NCBI GenBank assembly: GCA_016743945.1
Contig: JADGFI010000016.1
Span: 1-64,000 of the forward strand
Source: Desulfobacteraceae bacterium
GTDB taxonomy: Bacteria; Desulfobacterota; Desulfobacteria; Desulfobacterales; Desulfobacteraceae
Length of the DNA: 64,000 nucleotides
Direction: 5' to 3'
A program made the translations under genes and the position numbers. Numbering within the stretch: position 1 is the stretch's first letter; the number at the start of each line of letters is the position of its first letter. The notes beneath the pieces are model-generated. The model was not told the origin of the DNA. It did no database searches and was given only the letters and a program-made list of their open reading frames with translations. Of this stretch, positions 43,524-52,426 are shown piece by piece.

Positions 43524-44747
43524 TTATTTAAATTTTTCCAATAATTCAATAACCCAATCAATATCAGACCTTGTATGGGCGGCATTTATCTGGAATCGTA
43601 TGGTTTCGTCTCCCTTTGGCACCACGGGGAAGGTCAGGCCAACCACCAATACCCCATGGTCATATAAGTAGCGGACAAGTGTATGGGTTCGGTCGGTATC
43701 CCGGACCATGAGGGGAACTACAGGATGGGGCCCGGGAATGGATTCCAACCCCAGGCTGTCAAGTCCCTGGCGAAACTGGGCGGTTCTTTCTTTTAAGTGG
43801 TGTAACAAGGCCAAGCCTTCATCTGAATCGCAGATATCCAAGGCGGTTACTGCTGCCGCACAGTCGGCCACGCTCAAGGGATTGGTGTAAATGTAGGTAT
43901 CTGCCTTTTGCCGTATGGATTCCACCAGGACGCGGCTTCCCGCAATAAAGCCGCCATTGACCCCAAAGGCCTTGCCAAAGGTGCCCACGATAATATCCGG
44001 AACAGCGCCACAAAAATCCTGGGTGCCCCGTCCTGTATCCCCATAGGCCCCCATGCCGTGGGAATCATCCACCACCGTGATCACCCCGTCTGTGAAACGG
44101 TCATCATATCTCGTGCAGATTTCGATTATTCGATCAATGGGGGCATGGTCCCCCCGCATGCTGAAAATTCCGTCAAAAATCACCACCACCCGTTCAATTT
44201 CTGGCCCCACCTCGGCAAGACAGCGTTCCAGGTCTGCCATGTCATTGTGCTTGAAAATACCCTTGTTTTCTTTTGGAATATTGCTGATGCGCATGGCCCT
44301 TATGATGCTGTTGTGGTTGAGCTGGTCCCCGATCCAATGGGTTCGTTTGTCGGAAATGGACAAAGCCAAACCGCAATTGGCGGTATAGGCGGAATTGAAA
44401 ATTTTAGCCGCGGGTTTCCCCAGAAAGTCAGCGATCCGTTTTTCCAGACGTTTGTGGTGGATAAAGGTTCCGTCAATGAACCGGACCGCCCCCGGACCCA
44501 CACCAAATTTTTGGGTGGCCTCGTCTGCTGCTTCAATTAACTTTGGATGGTTTGAAAGGGATAAATAAGAATTTGAGTTGAGCCGTAGGAACTCATTGTC
44601 ACTGCCCAAAAGTTTATACCGGGGACCTTTGGTCCCTTTTGGGGGAATATAGCCTTGTATGACCCGTTCTTCAGATTTTTCCCTGCCTTCTTTTGCAAGG
44701 GCGGTCAGTTCTCGTTCCAGGCTTATGTCAAGTTTTGCTGAGCTCAT
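43524..44747 (-). CDS. kbl: Glycine C-acetyltransferase (2-amino-3-ketobutyrate CoA ligase)
   Basis: 407 residues, PLP enzyme of the alpha-oxoamine synthase family. The cofactor loop VDDSHGMGAYGDTGRGT and the PLP lysine in GTFGKAFGVNGG are clear. With CoA it cleaves 2-amino-3-oxobutyrate to glycine and acetyl-CoA. It lies 30 bases after tdh on the same strand, the usual pairing for threonine catabolism. Related 8-amino-7-oxononanoate synthases are excluded mainly by this context. Confidence 0.93.
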   Translation of the reverse strand: MSSAKLDISLERELTALAKEGREKSEERVIQGYIPPKGTKGPRYKLLGSDNEFLRLNSNSYLSLSNHPKLIEAADEATQKFGVGPGAVRFIDGTFIHHKRLEKRIADFLGKPAAKIFNSAYTANCGLALSISDKRTHWIGDQLNHNSIIRAMRISNIPKENKGIFKHNDMADLERCLAEVGPEIERVVVIFDGIFSMRGDHAPIDRIIEICTRYDDRFTDGVITVVDDSHGMGAYGDTGRGTQDFCGAVPDIIVGTFGKAFGVNGGFIAGSRVLVESIRQKADTYIYTNPLSVADCAAAVTALDICDSDEGLALLHHLKERTAQFRQGLDSLGLESIPGPHPVVPLMVRDTDRTHTLVRYLYDHGVLVVGLTFPVVPKGDETIRFQINAAHTRSDIDWVIELLEKFK

Positions 44748-44777
44748 TTTTGCGTCTCCATAAAAAAATCAATGGGA

Positions 44778-45812
44778 TTAATCCCAGTCCAAAATCACTT
44801 TTCCGGATTGCCCGGATCCCATTATTTCAAATCCTTTTTGAAAATCAGTATAATGAAATTTGTGGGTGATTAAAGGGGAAATATCAAGCCCTGTCTGGAT
44901 CATGGCGCTCATTTTGTACCAGGTTTCATACATTTCCCTGCCGTAGATCCCCTTGATGGTCAGCATGTTAAACACCACCTTGTTCCAGTTGATTGCCGTG
45001 TCGTCGGGCATGATACCCAGCAGGGCAATTTTTCCGCCGTGGCACATATTGTCTAAAATGGATTTGAGGGCCAAAGGGTTACCCGACATCTCAAGGGCCA
45101 CGTCAAACCCTTCTTTCATGCCAAGTTGCTTTTGGGCATCTTCAATCTTGTCGCAGCTTACATCAACGGTGATGGAGGCACCGGCTTTTTTGGCCAATCC
45201 CAGGCGAAAGGGATTGATATCGGTTACCACCACGTGCCGGGCGCCTGCATGACGGGCAATGGCGGCAGCCATGCAGCCGATGGGGCCGGCGCCTGTAATC
45301 AGTACATCTTCTCCCAGAACATCAAAGGAAAGGGCCGTGTGGGTGGCATTTCCCAGGGGATCAAAGCAGGCCAGAACATCCAAAGGGATTGTTTTATCGC
45401 AATACCAGACATTTGTCACGGGAATGGCAAGGTATTGGGCAAAGGCACCAGCACGGTTTACCCCGACCCCTCGGGTGTCATTGCACAGGTGCCGCCGGCC
45501 GGCAAGGCAGTTTCTGCAGTGACCGCAGACCAGATGACCTTCACCTGAAACCAGATCACCTGGTTTGAAATCAAGTACATGGGAACCGATTTTTTCGATC
45601 CGGCCCACAAATTCATGGCCCACATGCATGGGAACGGGAATGGTCTCCTGGGACCATTTGTCCCAGTTGTAGATATGAATATCCGTACCGCAGATTGCGG
45701 TTTTGACGATTTTGATCAACACCTCATTGTGTTTGATTTGAGGAATCGGTACTTCTTCCAGCCATAAACCCGGTTTTGGTTTTGATTTTACCAATGCTTT
45801 CATCATTTTCAT
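44778..45812 (-). CDS. tdh: L-threonine 3-dehydrogenase, zinc-dependent
   Basis: 344 residues, medium-chain dehydrogenase. Catalytic zinc ligands lie in [11 protein letters not shown] and GHEFVGRIE, the four-cysteine structural zinc lobe in [15 protein letters not shown], and the NAD-binding [13 protein letters not shown]. CGTDxHIYxWD is typical of threonine dehydrogenases. It oxidises L-threonine to 2-amino-3-oxobutyrate, the substrate of the next gene. Starts at 45812 or three codons later are both possible; neither has a strong ribosome site. Confidence 0.94.
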   Translation of the reverse strand: MKMMKALVKSKPKPGLWLEEVPIPQIKHNEVLIKIVKTAICGTDIHIYNWDKWSQETIPVPMHVGHEFVGRIEKIGSHVLDFKPGDLVSGEGHLVCGHCRNCLAGRRHLCNDTRGVGVNRAGAFAQYLAIPVTNVWYCDKTIPLDVLACFDPLGNATHTALSFDVLGEDVLITGAGPIGCMAAAIARHAGARHVVVTDINPFRLGLAKKAGASITVDVSCDKIEDAQKQLGMKEGFDVALEMSGNPLALKSILDNMCHGGKIALLGIMPDDTAINWNKVVFNMLTIKGIYGREMYETWYKMSAMIQTGLDISPLITHKFHYTDFQKGFEIMGSGQSGKVILDWD

Positions 45813-45926
45813 GGGTAATGGGTCCGTTTAATTAAAATAAATATTTAAATTAAATCCTAACATATATAGTTAGGATGCTTAAAAGTGATTGTATCATTTA
45901 AATGGGGGATTATATATGGAATTTTC

Positions 45927-47390
45927 TTAAGCCCGCACGGACGGGTTGTCTTCTATTGGAAATTCTACTTTAAATGTCGATCCTTGATCGGGGATGCTTT
46001 CAACAAGAACCTTTCCCCCTTGTCCTTCGGTATATGCTTTGACAATCGCAAGTCCCACCCCGGAGCCATTGCTTTCTATCTTTTCTATATTACTGGCCTG
46101 GTAAAACCGATCAAATACACAGGAGAGTTCTTCCGGGTTGATCCCGATTCCCGAGTCTTTAATTGCAACCTGGACCCCTCGATCGCTCAGGCCTATGCTC
46201 ACCTTGATGTTACCATTTTTCCTGGTGTATTTAATTGCATTGCTGATTAAATTACTGATAATAATGGATACTTTTTCCATATCCACCAGGACCCTGGGAA
46301 CGGCAACGTCCTCCAGCTCTATGTGTATATTTTTTGAGGCGGCAACAAGTTTTGCCTCATCCACCACAGGCGCAACAATTTTATGGATATCAGACACGGT
46401 TATCTTGTATTGCATTGCACCGGTTTCGATTTTTGCAAGGTCAAGGTATTGCATGCTGAAATCTGTTATTTTATCGATGCTCCTTTTAATGGCCGCAAGC
46501 ATTCGAAGCCGGCTCTCCTGAACAGATCCGGATACCAATAAAACATCATGGGCAGATTGCATTGCCTGAAGAGGGGTTTTAAGTTCATGGGAGATTTGTT
46601 GCATCATTTGCGCTTTTAATTTATTTGTCTCATCGATTTTGCGGCTCATGTCATTGACGGCAGAGGCGAGCAGCGCAATTTCATCATGGGAAGACACAAG
46701 AATTTTTTTAAAATTGCCCTGGGCAATCTGTTCAGTTCCCCGGATCAGCTGGCCAATGGGGCGGGTAATGGTGCGGGCAATGATTAAGGCGGCTGTCACC
46801 GCAGCAAAGAGAGTCCCTGCGATTAATAAGAGGGTGATTTTAGCAGAACGGGTTATCGTCGACTCAATTCGGGCCATTTCTTTTCCAATGGAGAAATGGC
46901 TTTTCCGGATAAGAAGATCAAGGGAATCAAGCATTAATCTCTTGTTTTCCCGCCGGATCTGTTTTTGCTTTTCATTGCGGGTACTTTGTTTGTCTTCTTC
47001 TTCTTCTTTTTCTTTTTGCTGCATGCTGACAACAATGGAAGCATGCGCTTTTTGCATACCCTTTATCAATAAGAGATCTTCATCGGAAGTCATCGTCTCA
47101 AATAATAAATTTATATTTTTCCCGACTTTTTTTTTGTTTTCAACGAACAGGGAAAAATAGGCTTCATCATTTGAAATCAGGTATTTTTCCGCATATTCGG
47201 TTTCATTCTGAACAGCGGGATACAGTTGTCTTGCAAGTTTCTGGGTCCTGACATTTGAGGAAAGAATATTTTTTGCGCCATTGGCTACGGCATTTAATTC
47301 AAATAGAACATAAGTGCTGGAGAGGATCATTATCGCAATGATGGCAGCAAAACCCATTATCAATTTTATGTATATGCTCAGTTTCATCAT
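45927..47390 (-). CDS. Membrane sensor histidine kinase with HAMP domain
   Basis: 487 residues. Two membrane spans (about 8-30 and 183-207) bracket a helical periplasmic region with a strikingly charged Glu/Lys-rich stretch (KEKEEEEDKQ) near residue 125-135. HAMP (about 207-262) leads to HisKA with QQISHELKTPLQAM and a HATPase domain with N (NLISNAIKYT), G1 (KDSGIGI) and G2 (GSGVGLAIV) boxes. There is no adjacent response regulator, so it is an orphan in this window. Confidence 0.93.
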   Translation of the reverse strand: MMKLSIYIKLIMGFAAIIAIMILSSTYVLFELNAVANGAKNILSSNVRTQKLARQLYPAVQNETEYAEKYLISNDEAYFSLFVENKKKVGKNINLLFETMTSDEDLLLIKGMQKAHASIVVSMQQKEKEEEEDKQSTRNEKQKQIRRENKRLMLDSLDLLIRKSHFSIGKEMARIESTITRSAKITLLLIAGTLFAAVTAALIIARTITRPIGQLIRGTEQIAQGNFKKILVSSHDEIALLASAVNDMSRKIDETNKLKAQMMQQISHELKTPLQAMQSAHDVLLVSGSVQESRLRMLAAIKRSIDKITDFSMQYLDLAKIETGAMQYKITVSDIHKIVAPVVDEAKLVAASKNIHIELEDVAVPRVLVDMEKVSIIISNLISNAIKYTRKNGNIKVSIGLSDRGVQVAIKDSGIGINPEELSCVFDRFYQASNIEKIESNGSGVGLAIVKAYTEGQGGKVLVESIPDQGSTFKVEFPIEDNPSVRA

Positions 47391-47594
47391 ACCGGTCTCC
47401 TCACGAATGGTCGCAAAATATGATTTATAATCGCTTACATCTCACCGGATGTCAACCGGCTGATTTTAATCTTGTCCAGGATTTTTCGAGGGCAGATCCG
47501 TGTGCCGGTTAAACCGTTCTTTACATCAATATTATGGAGTATTTTGCATGTCGGAAAGGCATAAAGAGGGTGGCTCTATCGCTGGGAGAAGGTA

Positions 47595-47622
47595 GCCCGG
47601 CACAAGAATCATTGTGCCGGGC
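47595..47622. terminator. Hairpin after the TRAP operon
   Basis: GCCCGGCACAA and TTGTGCCGGGC form a perfect 11-bp stem with a six-base loop, 27 bases beyond the large-permease stop. It has no clear T run, so it may end or stabilise the transcript. The rest of the 47391-47648 gap shows no gene. Confidence 0.6.
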
Positions 47623-47648
47623 AAGTTGACATTACGTTTGAATGTTAG

Positions 47649-49037
47649 TTATCCGCCATATACATAGGCCGGCAACCAGACAACAAGCTGGGGCCAGATG
47701 GCGATGATCAAAAGTCCTGTGATCTGGAGAATGATGAAGGGAACCACCCCCTTGTATATATCGACCAGTTCCACCTCGGGCGGGCAAACCCCCTTGAGGT
47801 AGAAAAGAGCAAACCCCACCGGCGGGGTGAGAAACGAGGTCTGGAGAGTGACGGCGATGAGGACCACAAACCATAGGAGCGTGGGATCTGTTACGACGCC
47901 GTAACCGTTGATATCAAACCCAAGTGTGGTGATTACCGGAGCGATCAGGGGCAGGACGATGAGGGTGATTTCGATCCAGTCCAAGAAAAAACCGAGTAGG
48001 AACACGCATCCCAGTATAACGGCCATGATACCGTATGGACCAAAGGGAAGACCTGTTATGATACGTTCGATGAACTCATCCCCCCCCAGCATTCTCAACA
48101 CGAGGGCAAAGGTGGTGGCACCAAGGAAGATTGCAAAGATATAGGCTGTCGTGTTGTAGCAATCCTTCATTACCGTGATGACCACCTTGAAATTGAGCTT
48201 CCTGTTCATGCCTGCAAGAATGGTTGCCCCAAGCGCTCCGACACCACTTGCCTCGGTGGGCGTGGTAATACCTGCAAAGATGGATCCCAATACCGCCAGG
48301 ATCAGGAGTGCCGGGGGCAAGATTGTCTTGAAGACATCCAGTATCATCCTGAATTTGATGGGGCGTCGGGCCGGATCAACCGGTGCCGCATCGGGTCTGA
48401 GAAAAGAGTAGATAAAAATATAGGAGATGTAGAGGGTCCCGAGGAGCAGCCCCGGTCCCACGGCCCCCATGAAGAGGTCTCCCACGGAGAGACCGAGTTG
48501 GTCGGCCATGATCACCAGCATGATACTTGGGGGAATGAGGATTCCCAGGGTCCCCGAGCTTGCAATGGTGCCCAGCGCCAGGGTTTTTGAATAGCCCTGT
48601 TTCAGCATGGCAGGCAGGGAGAGAAGACCCAGGAGCACCACGGATGCGCCGATGATGCCGGTGGAGGCTGCCAGAATGATGCCGATGAGGGTCACGGTAA
48701 CGGCAAGGCCGCCATGGATTTTACCGAAGAGTTCCTGCATGGAGCGCATCATCTTTTCAGCAATTCCCGAGTGGTCCAGCATCAGCCCCATGAAGATGAA
48801 CATGGGAAGGGCCACCAGCACCCAGTTGTCCATGTACTTGTATATCCGGTTGACCGCCATGCCAAGGGTTACGTAGTCGAGCCCGATCATGGTATTGAAA
48901 AAGGTGTCTGAAATTATGGAGATGAAGGTGTAGAGAACGGCAACGCCTCCAAGCACCCAGGCCACTGGAAATCCGGTGAACAAGAACCCTATAAAGGTTA
49001 AGAACATAGCAATGACAAAATAATCGTTGATTTCCAT
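47649..49037 (-). CDS. dctM: TRAP transporter large permease
   Basis: 462 residues, strongly hydrophobic with about 12 membrane segments. It carries typical DctM stretches such as GIIGASVVLLGLLSLPAMLK, SGTLGILIPPSIMLV and TPTEASGVGALGA. It forms the ion-driven channel of a tripartite importer with the small permease four bases upstream and the binding protein at 49652. Long-chain or keto-acid uptake is possible; substrate unknown. Confidence 0.94.
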   Translation of the reverse strand: MEINDYFVIAMFLTFIGFLFTGFPVAWVLGGVAVLYTFISIISDTFFNTMIGLDYVTLGMAVNRIYKYMDNWVLVALPMFIFMGLMLDHSGIAEKMMRSMQELFGKIHGGLAVTVTLIGIILAASTGIIGASVVLLGLLSLPAMLKQGYSKTLALGTIASSGTLGILIPPSIMLVIMADQLGLSVGDLFMGAVGPGLLLGTLYISYIFIYSFLRPDAAPVDPARRPIKFRMILDVFKTILPPALLILAVLGSIFAGITTPTEASGVGALGATILAGMNRKLNFKVVITVMKDCYNTTAYIFAIFLGATTFALVLRMLGGDEFIERIITGLPFGPYGIMAVILGCVFLLGFFLDWIEITLIVLPLIAPVITTLGFDINGYGVVTDPTLLWFVVLIAVTLQTSFLTPPVGFALFYLKGVCPPEVELVDIYKGVVPFIILQITGLLIIAIWPQLVVWLPAYVYGG

Positions 49038-49040
49038 AAC

Positions 49041-49562
49041 CTATCCTTTCCTAAGTGAGAGCCAGATGCGAACGGCACGGGATATAGTGGCAGCGATGAG
49101 CAGGCCAAAGGCGACCGGCACCACGCCTTTGATGGCCCAGCGGTACGGGAGGCCTAAAGGGGCCACAGAACTTTCGTTCACCCGCCAGGATTCATAGACA
49201 AAATCTAAACTCTGGTGGAAGATGACGATGAGGAACGGAAGCAGCAGAAAGAAGATGCCGAAGAGATCCCATCTTTTTTTCCAGGTGGGTGAGAGCCGTG
49301 TGTGGATGATGTCGACCCGGATGTGGGTGTCCTTGACCTGGGCATAGGAAGCCCCGAACATGATTCCTATTCCGTAAAGGTGCCATTGCAGCTCTTCCAG
49401 TACGACCATGCCCTTGCCAAAGCCGTAGCGCAGAACAACCTGGATAATGATGGCCGCAACAAGGAGAACACTGCCCCACATGATGACATGGCCGATACCG
49501 AGAATGGTCCTGTCGATGGTATCGCAGAATCGATTCGGTACCTCGTGTATTTCAGACGTCAT
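49041..49562 (-). CDS. dctQ: TRAP transporter small permease
   Basis: 173 residues with four hydrophobic segments and the DctQ-like VVLEELQWHLYGIGIMFG region. ATG at 49562 has AAGGAC upstream; a TTG seven codons earlier is an alternative. It is separated from dctP by a long hairpin and from dctM by four bases. Confidence 0.92.
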   Translation of the reverse strand: MTSEIHEVPNRFCDTIDRTILGIGHVIMWGSVLLVAAIIIQVVLRYGFGKGMVVLEELQWHLYGIGIMFGASYAQVKDTHIRVDIIHTRLSPTWKKRWDLFGIFFLLLPFLIVIFHQSLDFVYESWRVNESSVAPLGLPYRWAIKGVVPVAFGLLIAATISRAVRIWLSLRKG

Positions 49563-49603
49563 GTTGATAGTCCTTAAATTCAAAAGTTACAAATAAAACA
49601 GCG

Positions 49604-49655
49604 ATAGAACTCAGAGGGGCACGGAGCCTTTGCCCCGTGCCCGGGGTAGTTCTAT
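49604..49655. promoter_or_regulatory. Intercistronic hairpin between dctP and dctQ
   Basis: Outer arms ATAGAACT (49604-49611) and AGTTCTAT (49648-49655) enclose inner arms GGGCACGG (49617-49624) and CCGTGCCC (49635-49642). The outer right arm covers the dctP stop codon. Such structures often stabilise the upstream message, giving more binding protein than permease. Confidence 0.65.
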
Positions 49656-50743
49656 TTGTCAAGTCCCCTGGGGAGGAAAGCGTAGTTTTCCCAGAGATCG
49701 TAGTTCTTGCGGAATTCCGACAAATCGTCCCATGATTTTTTGAACATGGGGCTTGTTGCAGAAAGTTCGTCTGCTACTTCGAGCCATGCCTTTTCAAATG
49801 CCGTGAGAAGTTCTTGGCTGTAGTACTTGTTTTTGACACCGTGTTTTTCCGCATTATCCGCCATGACCTTGGCCTGGAGGGATTCGGTGTAGGCATAGGC
49901 ATCGCAGGTTGCGGCCTTACACATCACTTCGAGGATCATCTGCTGACTTTCGCTCATGCTGTTCCAGGTGTCCTTGTTGATCAGAAGCTCAAACACGGTT
50001 GCCTGCTGGTGCCATCCCGGAAAATAGTTGTATTTGGCGATCTTGTAGAACCCAAGCTTTGTATCGATGGCGGGCATGGAAAATTCGGTCCCTTCGATGG
50101 CGTTTTTTTCAAGGGCAGGAAAGATTTCTCCGCCGGGAATCAGGCTTACCGATGCGCCAAGTTTCTGGAGAACTTTTCCACCAAGGCCGTAGTAGCGGAT
50201 TTTGAGTCCCTTGATATCATCCAGGGATTCGATGGGCTTTTTGAACCAGCCTCCCGTCTCAGGTGCGATGATCCCGCAGGGGATAACATGGACATTATAT
50301 CCGCCCTTGTCGTACATCTCCTGGTATAGTTTCAGGCCGTTGCCGTAGTACATCCAGGCCAGGAACTCGCCTGCTTCAGGGCCAAAAGGGACTGTGGAGA
50401 AAATAGAGGAACCAGGCATCTTGCCCTCCCAGTATCCGGAAATGCTGTAGCCTGCGTTAACTTTGCCATTGGATACGGCATCAAGGATTTCAAAGGGAGC
50501 AATGAGCTTTCCGGGTTCATACACCTTCATTTTAAGGGTGCCGTTGCTTACGATATGAAGTCGTTCTGCAACCCAGGTGGTGGTGGTTCCAAGGCCTGGA
50601 AGGGTCGCGGCATAGGTGCTGGGTACCTTGAGAAGAATGGGTTTATCCGCTTTCGCAAAGGCTGAACTCGAGGTCGATACAACAACAAAAAACAGTACAG
50701 CCAAACCAATTAAAATTTGAATCAATATGCTCTTCTTGTCCAT
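49652..50743 (-). CDS. dctP: TRAP transporter solute-binding protein
   Basis: 363 residues with a signal peptide (hydrophobic 6-25, cleavage near AFA). The DctP fold is seen in LKVPSTYAATLPGLGTTT, GLKIRYYGLGGKVLQKLGASV and the P1-type segment IEGTEFSMPAID. This subgroup with a conserved tryptophan-rich Asp-Trp style region binds keto acids or other monocarboxylates; the exact ligand cannot be told. It is the first gene of the dctPQM operon. Confidence 0.93.
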   Translation of the reverse strand: MDKKSILIQILIGLAVLFFVVVSTSSSAFAKADKPILLKVPSTYAATLPGLGTTTTWVAERLHIVSNGTLKMKVYEPGKLIAPFEILDAVSNGKVNAGYSISGYWEGKMPGSSIFSTVPFGPEAGEFLAWMYYGNGLKLYQEMYDKGGYNVHVIPCGIIAPETGGWFKKPIESLDDIKGLKIRYYGLGGKVLQKLGASVSLIPGGEIFPALEKNAIEGTEFSMPAIDTKLGFYKIAKYNYFPGWHQQATVFELLINKDTWNSMSESQQMILEVMCKAATCDAYAYTESLQAKVMADNAEKHGVKNKYYSQELLTAFEKAWLEVADELSATSPMFKKSWDDLSEFRKNYDLWENYAFLPRGLDK

Positions 50744-50770
50744 GAATTTTTCCTTTTTTGTGCTGTTATG

Positions 50771-51617
50771 CTAATTAGTAATAAATAGGAGTCCGGGACA
50801 GATGTTCATTGTAATGGTGTCTCCGATCCTGTCATAGCTCCCCTCCCTTGAAACTGGTTGCAAACTTGGAAAATCCAAAGATGAACATGTTTGCAACGTC
50901 AAGATGGTACTGCCTGCTCCTCCCCTGCGGGCATTGGTGTGAAACTTGGTTGTTATGAGGTCTGTCTCTCCCATTTGAGTCGACGGCTTTGTCCAAAGAG
51001 TGCCGGGAGAGATGATAATTGCAGGTGATGGTAAAATCTCGAATGTTGGCATGCTCCTTGATGCCGAAGTTTGCAATATTTGAACTGCCCGCCAGGTGAA
51101 GCGTTCCCTGGTCCGGGTGCTTCCAAAGGATGTTGCCGATTACGGCGGGTCTGTCATGCCGCTCCGTTATATGACTTAGTACCCGCTGACTCATGAAAAA
51201 GGGCATTCGCATCATGAGCTTGTATTTGCAGTCATATTCTTTCAGCGACATTGTCCCGGAAGGGTTGGTCGCTGGAAACGGAGGGATGTTAGCAAGGTAA
51301 CGTATGGAACCGATCTTTGCAGCCTCTTCCACCGCAAACCCGAGCTGCTTGTCGCTACAATAATTAATCTTGATGAATATGGTCTGACCGCCCATGTCCC
51401 TGGCTATCTTCTGGGTTTCTTTTCCGCCGGCTTCATCCATATCTATCCCCACAGTCATGAGGTTATTTGCAGCTGCGGCAATCACTGTGGCCCGTCCAGC
51501 ACCGGAAGCCGATCCAGTGACAATGCAGATGTTGTCCGGAGTAAATGAGTCATCCTTGAGAAATAAAATATCCCTTTTTTTAAATTCAGGTTTATTGTTC
51601 AATATTTCTCTTTTCAT
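50771..51617 (-). pseudogene. Frameshifted short-chain dehydrogenase
   Basis: The start of the 261-codon frame at 51617 encodes a normal Rossmann motif (IVTGSASGAGRATVI) and continues as a short-chain dehydrogenase to about NFGIKEHANIRD. From there the reading is disrupted: SDR-like pieces alternate between frames. DVANMFIFGFSKFATSFKGGEL is in the first frame and ends at a stop, while the following GDTITMNICPG end is in another frame that reaches 50771. The catalytic Tyr-x3-Lys is not recognisable. At least two frameshifts are needed, so this is a decayed gene, probably once a 3-hydroxyacid dehydrogenase serving the TRAP importer. Sequencing error would have to strike repeatedly to explain it. 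Confidence 0.8.
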
Positions 51618-51724
51618 TCCATCAATTCCTTGTTATTTATAAAATGAGACATAATTTTTATACGCAATATTAATGCCAGAGCAAGAAGGAAGATTTGAAT
51701 TATGATAATAATACTACTGGGTAA

Positions 51725-52030
51725 AGGGGAAAATTTAAAAAAAATAAGCTAAGGGAACTTACCCAGAACCTGGACGGATTCAACAGAATTCTTGACAGTA
51801 TTCACGACGGCGTCATGGTCACCGATGCAGTGTGCATAACTCATTTCAATCACCATTATTATAAGTTTTTGGGCATACCCCATGGATCAGTCATTGGGAA
51901 TCATTGTGCGAAAGTGGTTGAAAACACACGCCTTCACATCGTTGCAAAATTATTGGGGATTCACCGGACACTTCTCTATAGGAAAATGGAGAAATATGGT
52001 ATTGCCCTTGAACGGGAAGTCGTAATGTAG
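51725..52030 (+). pseudogene. Collapsed sigma-54 activator: PAS piece joined to Fis-type HTH
   Basis: A frame open from 51725 encodes LRELTQNLDGFNRILDSIHD and GVMVTDAVCITHF, typical of the N-terminal PAS region of sigma-54-dependent activators. After VVENTRLHIV it passes directly into AKLLGIHRTLLYRKMEKYGI, the C-terminal Fis-type DNA-binding helix-turn-helix of the same family. The whole central AAA+ ATPase domain is missing, evidently by an in-frame deletion. No convincing start codon and ribosome site are present. The likely former role was control of the surrounding transporter and CoA-metabolic genes. Confidence 0.8.
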
Positions 52031-52109
52031 CAAAAAGGCGACAATGTCATTCTCAGAACGATGCGTAGTGGTATGTCTCTGTTTTACTATATGTCTCCTT
52101 TTTGCTACA
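52026..52109. repeat. 84-bp element with 18-bp terminal inverted repeats
   Basis: TGTAGCAAAAAGGCGACA (52026-52043) is matched at the other end (52092-52109) by its reverse complement with one mismatch. The left end overlaps the stop of the activator remnant. It could be a miniature mobile element, a strong hairpin, or a two-site operator; no coding potential. The adjoining 52110-52426 has no gene that I can support. Confidence 0.6.
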
Positions 52110-52426
52110 AAATTTCTTTTTTTTCCACGGTAATAGTGTGGCTGTACTTTTACCTGAAGTTGGCTGTCGTTCTGGCCACCAAGATAGGCTTCTTCCCAAA
52201 AAAAATCCATGATATAAAGTTGGATTTCAGATAAGTTAACGCTTATCTGCTTGCAACAGAGGCTTGCCTGTAGCGGTTGTTCTGTACCCTGGACGGACCG
52301 CATTGAATCTCATTGAAAAACGTGGATAAAAGAAATAGAGCAGACCAGGCCGACAATAAAAAAAATGAGGGCCTGGTATTGAGGTTCTTGAATTTTTCGA
52401 TCCTTTCTGGGATCGTCGGATCCTGT

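Noticed and set aside
51950..52303. Minus-strand frame of 117 codons
   Set aside because: It overlaps the activator remnant and the inverted-repeat element and has no recognisable protein features.
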